Assembly: GCF_000003815.2 (NCBI RefSeq)
Contig: NC_049979.1
Span: 33,999,941-34,037,543, forward strand
Direction of reading: 5' to 3'
Length of the DNA: 37,603 nt
Origin: Branchiostoma floridae
Taxonomy: Eukaryota > Chordata > Leptocardii > Amphioxiformes > Branchiostomatidae
The notes under the pieces were generated by a model. That model was not told where the DNA came from. It worked only from the letters and a program-made list of their open reading frames with translations, and made no database searches. This document shows, piece by piece, positions 31,262-37,603 of the stretch. Numbering within the stretch: position 1 is the first letter of the stretch; the number at the start of each line of letters is the position of its first letter. Made by a program: the position numbers and the translations under genes.

Positions 31262-34200
31262 GTGAGACCAGGGCTCTCTGTTTGTATCACATTACTGGTA
31301 AGCCGCCTTTACAGGGAAAGGAAAGTAGAGTGATCTCGATCCAGTTTTAGCTCGCTGAAGAGCCAGTCTTCCACTAGTTGTGACTAAGAGGACAGATGCT
31401 ATGTACAGTAACGTTATATACAGGTTCATTATACGGGGAAAATTCCCCTAGCGCTTTACGACAAGCACAATGAACAGTGGACCATGGCTTAACGTCCCGT
31501 CGTAAGAACTGTAACCCTTTCCGGTGGCGTGCATGTCGGGTGAGCGACACAGCCGGAATCGAACTCATTGCTTAGATATCAGTCGGTAAGTCCACCAGTT
31601 TATTGCTCATTTTGTACATTTTGCAAAGTTTTGGACATTTTTTTCTTGTCTTCAAGTGACATACCCCTAATGATAGATGCAGTAGAATTGTCCACCATCA
31701 AAAATAGAGGCCATAATGCCTAGCTGGTAGGAAATCTGTACTACATTGTACACCTCTGAGTCTTGTAACAATTGTTTGCTTTTTGATACGTCCTAAGTTT
31801 GACAATACTGCTGTTATGTGAACGTGTAATCTGACAGTTGCTATAGGCTTGATTATTCTGTTTGAAGCAACATAACGTTACATGTATTCTCTGGATTTTT
31901 GTTAAACTTAAAAAACAACAACAACACTGTATCTTGTTTTTCAACTGAAAGGGTGTGGTATGTACATGCACATTGGAGCATGATGATTGGACATAATTGA
32001 ATTGTGATCATGTCAACAGTTATGGCCACTTTGTCTGATTAGATTTTGGGGTTTCTAAAGAGATGGGTGTGGTTGTCAATCAAGTAGATGTATGCAATTA
32101 TGAATTTATTATAACGATAACGTGCGCTCCTAATGATATTTCTTTCCGTGCCACAGAAGCTTTTGATGAAGTAATGGGAGGGGTCCATTCTACCACAACC
32201 GTTCTAGGTGAATGCTCATGGCTTTTGTCATCGTACACGTATACAGTCAAACCTGTATAAGCGGCCACCTTAGCATAGCGACCACCTGACTATTGCGGTC
32301 ACTTTTTGTCGGTCCCTTGGCTTTTCCCCATTGACCTAGGCATTTAAATAGTCCTGTAGATACAGAAACACTGCCTATTGCAACCATACGGCGGCCGTAT
32401 GTCACCCTGCGCCCGGATTAGAATCGTAGTATGCAAGGATTTGGAGTTCATTTTGGCGTTAACGGAAGGTACGCGTGCCTTTAACATTAGAGCGCAAGTC
32501 TTTGACGGCGAATTCACCAACATTACACATGGGAATATCGATCATTTATGGTAGATTTGACTTTGGCAGGATCAGTTGAATTTTTAGATGATCGAGACAA
32601 TGTTAATTGGTGAGAAATATACATTAATATTATCAAGTGGTCAATTAATCAGTATTCTATAGTGGCCACCTGTCTAGTGGCCACATTTCTCCAGTCCCTT
32701 GAGTGGCCGCTATAGACAGGTTTAACTTTGACATATTACCCTGACTTTGTAGTTACTTACTTTAAGGTTTAGTCTATATTACTATCTGTACTTCATTTAT
32801 GCATTTCTCCGCAAAAAAGATATTAAAACCCTGTTGACATTTGGACCCCTGTCGGAGAATGGACCCGTCCTGTTAATGCTGACATGTCAGTCATCCGTGC
32901 ATCAAATATGTAACATTATCAGTTACAGCAAAATGTACAGTGTAAAGGTCATACCCCAAGCAATATTTTTTTTAATGTTTGCGGGACTGTTATCCATTGT
33001 CAATGTTATGATCCATACAGGATGGTTGCCCAGTGTTTATATGATTATTATATTATAATTGTTCCATACAGGATCGCTGTCCAGTGCTTAATGTTATCAT
33101 TATGGTTCCAGAAAAAATAAGGCCTGCAAGCATAATGTAGCCTGGAGTCCAGTCTTGTTAGCTCCGCTCCCAAAGGCTGTGTAGTGACCTTCGGGAGCGG
33201 AACAAAGCTAACAAGGCTGGACTCCAGGCTAAGCATAATGTCCTTCACTGCTGACCGTCCTGTTTTATTGTTCGCACAGTTTGTTCGTTTTAACCTTTGC
33301 TTATCCATGACACTGTTCAGATCGGCCTACAGGCTGCTTTTCTTTGAGGTCATAATCATGAGGGAAGAGGAATGGTTTAGGCAAAGAGATACAGTTTATC
33401 ATTTGAAGTCCTAATGCGTATTTTATGTGTATACAAAAATTTTACATACATGGTACAACAGTGGAACATGTATTGAATGGGTTGTTCCTTGAGTTGGACT
33501 GCTCTGGCAGAAACTTTCCAACTTTGTCAACGTCCTCTGTGCACCCAAAACTGATCCGAGTGTGGGAAAAAAATTCAGGGTCCAAAAAATGTACCTATCA
33601 TTTTGCTGTACTGTCAGTACCATAGTGTCAGTCCCCTATACTGTAAATGCAGAAACATTCACGGTGGATTAATGTTCGCGGTTTTCGTGTTGGCCATTTC
33701 ACCGCGAAATTAAAACTACCGCGAACATTTTTTCCATGGCAGTAAGACACTACTGTGCATGGTGCTACCGCGAACTTAAAACAACCTTGAAAAGTCCTTT
33801 CTCCTGCTACCGCGAAATTAAATCCCTGCGAACTTAAATGCATTTACAGTATTCCATGTACTTCCTGTAGTGGCCACATGATATTTAACACTCCAATAGT
33901 GTCAATAAGTCCCGTAGTTACATGTAAATCCTGTTCAACTGTAGTGACTAATCGTTTACTTGGTAGTGTCTGTAGCCTTGAGGTGTCTGTACCCCCTGAA
34001 TTGTCTGATGTGCCTTACCCCTTGTAGTGCCCATGCCCCTCTGTAGTGTCCGTACTCCCTGTAATGTCCGTAAGCCCTGTAGTGTCTGTACCCCGTGTAG
34101 AAGACTGTCACTCTTGAATTTACCTTTAAGCATGATGCTCAGCCAGCCCTACTAAATTTACTGCTTAACAGTGGCACAAACGAAGTTTCATCGTTCTGGG

Positions 34201-35687
34201 ACACTTTCATTTTCACAGAGGTAAGCTCTCGCAGGATCCCTCCATGCAGACCCTCCTGTTGGTGTGCTCATTTGCATATATGGGACTTTACCATGCTCCC
34301 GCTACCAAATCTCACAGCACTTGCTGTCCATTTCTGTCTCCAGTAGCCTGGCTTGTTGCTGCTGTCCTTGGCCCCGAGCCTCAGTGTGGCACCAGTACAG
34401 CTGAGTGCACCTGCCAGCCAGGTGTGCGGGGAAATCTCACGGCATGTTCCATCTGCACCTGTAAGGCTGTCGGAGAAACAGACGTTCTCAACTGTCTGCC
34501 TACAGGTCAGTATTTAATGATAGTTCACCTTTATTTGCGGGGTAACCTATATCCGTTGTACCTAAAAACAGGATATTTAGGGATATCACGTTGGGTGGAG
34601 GGTGGTTTCAAATTGCATTTTTTTTCATTAAAATGCAGTTTGAGACCTCCGTCCATCAACTTGATATCCCGAAATACCCTGGTGTTAAATACGACGGATA
34701 AAGGTTACCCTGCGAATAAAGGTGAAGTTAAGTGTTATCTGTTTATTACCTTCATGAATGTGATGGAGGTTAGATTTATTACCTCCATCAAAAATGAAGG
34801 TATAGTTTTAGGTGACACTGTGTAGTTTTTAAAAGGTGGAAGATTATTAGCAGATACCATAAGTCCCTAATTTGCATAATATTGCATGAAAATAATGTGA
34901 AAGTGCCCTAATTCATCCAAGTAAATGTAGCAAATGATTGGGTTGTCAACATTGTGACCTGCCTAAGTTAGTTAAAGGTGTAACATTACATAATCAAGCA
35001 TAAATCAGGCTGATGTGAAAGTTATTTGCATAATCAGAATATTTCATGGAGGTATGAGGTCTCCAAGCTCTTGTTTCACTTAAGCGTTTGTTTGCCTGTT
35101 GGTAAACAAGATTACCCAAGAATGCGCTGGATGGATTGCTTTCATACTTTAAGTGTGTTGGTAGGGTGTGATAAAAACTGGAAATGATTTTGGGCCACCT
35201 AGCAACTTCCCTTTGTGCTGCATCAGAACTTCCGGGTCTGATATCTCATGTTCTGAACAAGATTTTGGAACGTTAGATAGCTGTTGCACTCGTAAAGAAG
35301 TGACATAAGTTTGGATTCCCTAGCGGCTAGTTTTGGAATAGCAGGAAATTTTTGCAGAAAAATTCTGGAGAGGATACCTGAAGAATTTCGGAATAACAGA
35401 TTTTCATAATTTTTGGTATGTAGGTAACTTTTTAGCTTCGATTAAGATGTACAAAGGAAAATACAAATCATGCAAATCATTTTGCATAATTAATTAGAAA
35501 AGCTTTTTTTGTTTAAATTGTGCAGTGGATGGTGGTTGGTCGCCATGGTCAGAGTTTACCAGCTGCAGTGTCCACTACGGGCTCGGGCTCCAGACCAGAA
35601 CCCGAACCTGCGACAACCCCCTGCCACAGAACAACGGTGCCATGTGTGAGGGGCAGCTTTCACAAACTAAGTCCTGTGACAGTTCAG
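31213..35687 (+). CDS. Secreted Cys-rich/TSP1-domain protein, N-terminal three exons
   Basis: Exons 31213-31261, 34344-34505 and 35526-35687. All three donors are phase 1 and all joins keep frame. The start ATG opens MLCRRWAAQVWVLLLA; exon 2 continues VAWLVAAVLGPEPQ, so the signal peptide is split by a 3.1-kb intron. Residues 31-68 form a small Cys-rich region (seven Cys, with CTC and CSICTC). Exon 3 (about 71-124) is a thrombospondin type 1 repeat: WSPWSEFTSC, QTRTRTCDNPLPQNNG, MCEG, KSC. The second TSR cysteine is Tyr (35576-35578). The reading frame is open at the last donor, so the gene runs past the window; no later exon was recognised up to 37603. Likely an extracellular matrix, adhesion or immune-type protein, but TSP1 repeats occur in too many families to name it. 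Confidence 0.8.
31425..31612 (-). repeat. tRNA-like SINE fragment
   Basis: On the minus strand, GAGTTCGATTCC (31556-31567) resembles the polymerase III B box (GGTTCGANTCC), with a weak A-box-like TGGACTTACCGAC about 30 bp upstream. A non-tRNA body follows (GTGTCGCTCACCCGACATGC, GGTTACAGTTCTTACGACGG). No intact tRNA cloverleaf. Confidence 0.42.
32244..32728. mobile_element. 485-bp pogo/Tigger-like miniature element in TSP1-gene intron 1
   Basis: Starts TA|CAGTCAAACCTGTATAAGCGG and ends GACAGGTTTAACTT, a slightly decayed complement. Shares TTTTTGTCGGTCCCTTGG and GAGTGGCCGCTATAGACAGG with the element at 1-138. Confidence 0.72.
33138..33231. mobile_element. 94-bp hairpin MITE with 9-bp target duplication
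   Basis: Near-complete palindrome: left arm TAGCCTGGAGTCCAG, right arm CTGGACTCCAGGCTA, with arms continuing through CTTGTTAGCT and CCGCTCCC. Flanked by AGCATAATG at 33129-33137 and 33232-33240. A 9-bp duplication is typical of Mutator-like elements; the family call is tentative. Confidence 0.8.
33639..33851. mobile_element. 213-bp MITE with TACTGTAAATGC ends, copy 2
   Basis: TACTGTAAATGC at the left and GCATTTACAGTA at the right, a perfect 12-bp inverted pair. Inside are several ACCGCGAA blocks (CACCGCGAAATTAAAAC, CTACCGCGAAC). TA target sites would fit a mariner-type origin. Located in intron 1 of the TSP1 gene. Confidence 0.78.
33955..34105 (+). repeat. 17-18 bp minisatellite in TSP1-gene intron 1
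   Basis: About eight imperfect copies of CCCTGTAGTGTCTGTAC. It ends about 240 bp before exon 2. Confidence 0.7.
34344..34505 (+). CDS. TSP1 protein exon 2, Cys-rich segment
   Basis: Acceptor is the tandem CAGTAG (34341-34346): both AGs keep frame and differ by one Val codon. Encodes the end of the signal peptide and CGTSTAECTCQPG, ACSICTCKAVG and NCLPT. Donor CCTACAG|gtcagt. With the first AG the exon is 162 nt and phase 1-1. A palindromic element begins 17 bp after the donor. Confidence 0.78.
34522..34730. mobile_element. Palindromic MITE, copy 1, beside TSP1 exon 2 donor
   Basis: Left AGTTCACCTTTATTTGCGGG and GGTAACCTATATCCG; right complement AACTTCACCTTTATTCGC. It starts 17 bp after the exon 2 splice donor. 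Same family as 35984-36212. Confidence 0.72.
34920..35082 (+). repeat. Dispersed repeat C, copy 2
   Basis: TTAGTTAAAGGTGT, TTTGCATAATCA, GAATATTTCATGGAGGTATG and GAGGTCTCCAAGCTCTTG match 13975-14252 in the same order. Confidence 0.5.
35526..35687 (+). CDS. TSP1 protein exon 3, thrombospondin type 1 repeat
   Basis: Acceptor gtttaaattgtgcag, donor AGTTCAG|gtgggt; 162 nt, phase 1-1, the usual exon form of a TSR. Motifs GGWSPWSEF, CSVHYGLGLQ, RTRTCDNPLP, CEG, KSCDSS. The third tryptophan of the W-ladder is Phe and the second Cys is Tyr. Confidence 0.88.
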
Positions 35688-35739
35688 GTGGGTCTACTAT
35701 GTGTCTATGTCATTGTTTGCCTGTTTGTTCATTCATGCA

Positions 35740-36306
35740 CAGGGCTTGAAATACTTTTTTCTGAATATCTGCATTAAAACATTAAAAATTACCTGCACCA
35801 GACAATTTTTACCTGCACCACTCTGAATCTAGGAAGTATGGATCATACGAAAATTGTTCAGGTACCATTGCTATTTTTTTTTTCTTTTATACTTTATAGG
35901 GGGTACTATTGCCCAGGGTAACATTCAATACTGCTGATAAAAAATCCACATACACCTACATGACATTGATGTATAAAACCCAGTAACGTTAGTTCACCTT
36001 TATCCGTAGGGTAACATTTATCCATTCTTTTTAAGAACAATGTATTTAGGGAATTCAAGTCGACAAATGATAATTTTAAATGATATTTTGAAACTACAAT
36101 GTACGTGTAGTACAATTTGAAACTACCGTCCATCGACATGATATCCCTGTATACCCTGTTTAGCAACACATCGGATATAGGTTACCCCGTGGATAAAGGT
36201 GAACTAACGTTACATGGACCAGTGCAGGTTAGGACACCAGAAATACCTGCACAGCTCTAATTTTACCTGCACTAACCTGCATGTGCAGGTGGTATTTTGA
36301 GCCCTG
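35740..36306. mobile_element. 567-bp element with CAGGGC ends and 5-bp duplication
   Basis: Left end CAGGGCTTGAAATAC, right end GTATTTTGAGCCCTG (complement CAGGGCTCAAAATAC), flanked by ATGCA at 35735-35739 and 36307-36311. Internal TTACCTGCAC motifs near both ends. About 229 bp of it is the nested MITE. Without the nest it is about 338 bp. Confidence 0.8.
35984..36212. mobile_element. Palindromic MITE, copy 2, nested
   Basis: Ends TAACGTTAGTTCACCTTTAT on both strands, followed by GGGTAAC and ATCCG blocks, with the arms about 55 bp long. The copy is inserted within a larger element (35740-36306). Confidence 0.82.
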
Positions 36307-36311
36307 ATGCA

Positions 36312-36850
36312 TAACTCCAATCAGCCAGTGGACTGAATACAGTTGTACCGCTACCTCTACATCAGAAAATTGTTAAAGACACCTTCTCAAGATTGTCTTG
36401 AACACCTTAATATCTGAAGTGTAATAATTCTATACCTCAGGATTACTTAATTATATGAAAAATTGTCATTGAAATTCACACATTTTCTGTATAGCCAGTA
36501 TAACCCCGTAACACACCTGAGGTTATGATTGAGGGAGCATAGTCTGAGAATATGGACAATTTATGTTAAAAAGAGCCCTGGTTAGTAACTTATATTTACA
36601 TGAAGTTGAAACATAACGTTAATACAAATTATTATCAAAAGTACTCTTAACCTGCAATTTGGGAATAGTTGTAAATCTGAGAACAATATCATTTTCGAGT
36701 TTGTGACAGACTGTGTGACTTTATTTTTTTACCAGATTTTATCAGGTCTGTTTTGTTTCTGGAACAGTCCAAATGGTTTTGTACCCCCCTCCACAATAAA
36801 TGAGTCTCTATGTGTGACCCAACCCAAACATTAGCTGGGGCAACGATCGC
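36312..36850 (+). other. Downstream intron or intergenic DNA
   Basis: Between the nested elements and the large palindromic MITE. AT-rich with no exon-like open frame; presumably intron of the TSP1 gene. Confidence 0.4.
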
Positions 36851-36855
36851 AAGGA

Positions 36856-37493
36856 CAGGGGTGCCTAAGCATTTGCACGAACCCTATGAAATTCGTACGA
36901 ATATTATGTGATACACACGAATCACTATGCGAAAACGCACGAATATTATGAAATTCGCACGAATCACTATGCGAAATCGTACGAATTTTATGAAATTCGC
37001 ACGAATCACTAAGTTATGTGACACACACGAGCCTTATGTGATTTGCACGATCCTTATGCAAAAACGGCGGCCGGGAGGAGGCATGATTTTGAGCGTTTCT
37101 ACCCGAGATATTTATATTTCAAGGCATGGAATGGACATTTACCGTCGCAAAGATGTATTTGATAGCCTGTGAGCTACTGTTTAGCTTCATTTCGGCGTGT
37201 TACATCATATTTTCAGTCGCCGAAGCGGCGAAGCCGCCATCTTGAAAATCCCACTCCGATTGTCACGTGACCCCGCCAGTGGTTGCGCAATTTCGCATAA
37301 GGATCGTGCAAATCACATAAGGCTCGTGTGTGTCACATAGTGATTCGTGCGAATTTCATAAAATTCGTACGATTTCGCATAGTGATTCGTGCGAATTTCA
37401 TAATATTCGTGCGTTTTCGCATAGTGATTCGTGTGTATCACATAATATTCGTACGAATTTCATAGGGATCGTGCAAATGCTTAGGCACCCCTG
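36856..37493. mobile_element. 638-bp MITE with about 200-bp repeat-built inverted arms
   Basis: Ends CAGGGGTGCCTAAGCATTTG on both strands, flanked by AAGGA at 36851-36855 and 37494-37498. Each arm (36856-37063; about 37293-37493) is nearly the exact complement of the other and is itself a tandem array of about 21-bp units beginning ACGAAT and containing TATGCGAAA or TATGAAATTCGC. The centre (37064-37292) is unique and includes GCCGCCATCTTG. No transposase frame. Confidence 0.88.
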
Positions 37494-37603
37494 AAGGAGA
37501 AAAACGTAATTTAACGTTGTTTTTCTCTGCGACGTTGGGGCGAGCACCATTGGGCTAAATGGTCTTAGCGTTTCCATACCTTGGCGGTACCTTTCCCTCC
37601 GCT

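Larger units (their letters stand above)
31262..34343 (+). other. TSP1-gene intron 1
   Basis: 3.1-kb intron holding a SINE fragment, a pogo-like element, the 94-bp hairpin MITE, a TACTGTAAATGC MITE and a minisatellite. The remaining parts (31612-32240, 32730-33128, 33241-33638) show nothing recognisable. Confidence 0.65.

Noticed and set aside
31425-31612. Functional tRNA gene
   Set aside because: Only a B-box-like motif is good; the A box is poor and no cloverleaf can be drawn.
36938-37020. CRISPR-like array of about 21-bp units
   Set aside because: Units are contiguous without unique spacers and lie in the arms of a eukaryotic miniature transposon.

Overview
The window reads as animal nuclear DNA, most likely from a lancelet (Branchiostoma) or a similar marine invertebrate. 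The reasons are two secreted-protein genes with GT-AG introns, a very high density of small DNA transposons and simple repeats, and a CR1/L2-like non-LTR retrotransposon with a PHD/esterase type ORF1. The species assignment is an inference from repeat style and cannot be proven from the sequence alone.

Layout. (1) 1-4380: repeat-rich DNA with no gene. It holds the end of a pogo-like element (1-138), G-rich and AG-rich low-complexity tracts, a degenerate tandem block (about 1945-2345) and three copies of one roughly 350-400 bp repeat. (2) 4380 to about 11690, minus strand: one almost full-length but broken non-LTR retrotransposon. Its 3' end has a (CATTGT)n tail, AATAAA and a short hairpin. 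ORF2 (4533-8398) has an APE-type endonuclease and a reverse transcriptase with YADD. ORF1 (8761 to about 11521) encodes, in order, a J-domain-like module, an unassigned module, a C4HC3 PHD finger, coiled coils, an SGNH esterase and a repetitive tail. A 389-bp DNA transposon with 5-bp target duplications sits inside the endonuclease; removing it in silico restores the reading frame. (3) 11.7-15.6 kb: gene-free, with a 1.24-kb element bounded by a 6-bp duplication. (4) 15635-24230, plus strand: an animal haem peroxidase gene assembled here from nine exons whose splice phases all agree (about 744 residues). (5) 24.2-31.2 kb: 3' UTR and intergenic DNA full of repeats. (6) 31213-35687 and beyond, plus strand: the first three coding exons of a secreted cysteine-rich/thrombospondin type 1 (TSP1) protein that continues past the window. 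(7) 35740-37603: nested and palindromic miniature transposons.

How the parts relate. The two host genes are neighbours on the same strand, and both encode secreted proteins; nothing seen links their functions. Their introns are the main landing sites for the small elements. The most unusual item is the multi-domain ORF1 of the retrotransposon, above all the J-domain-like module lacking HPD. In the peroxidase the notable points are the missing haem-linking Asp and an in-frame 21-bp minisatellite.
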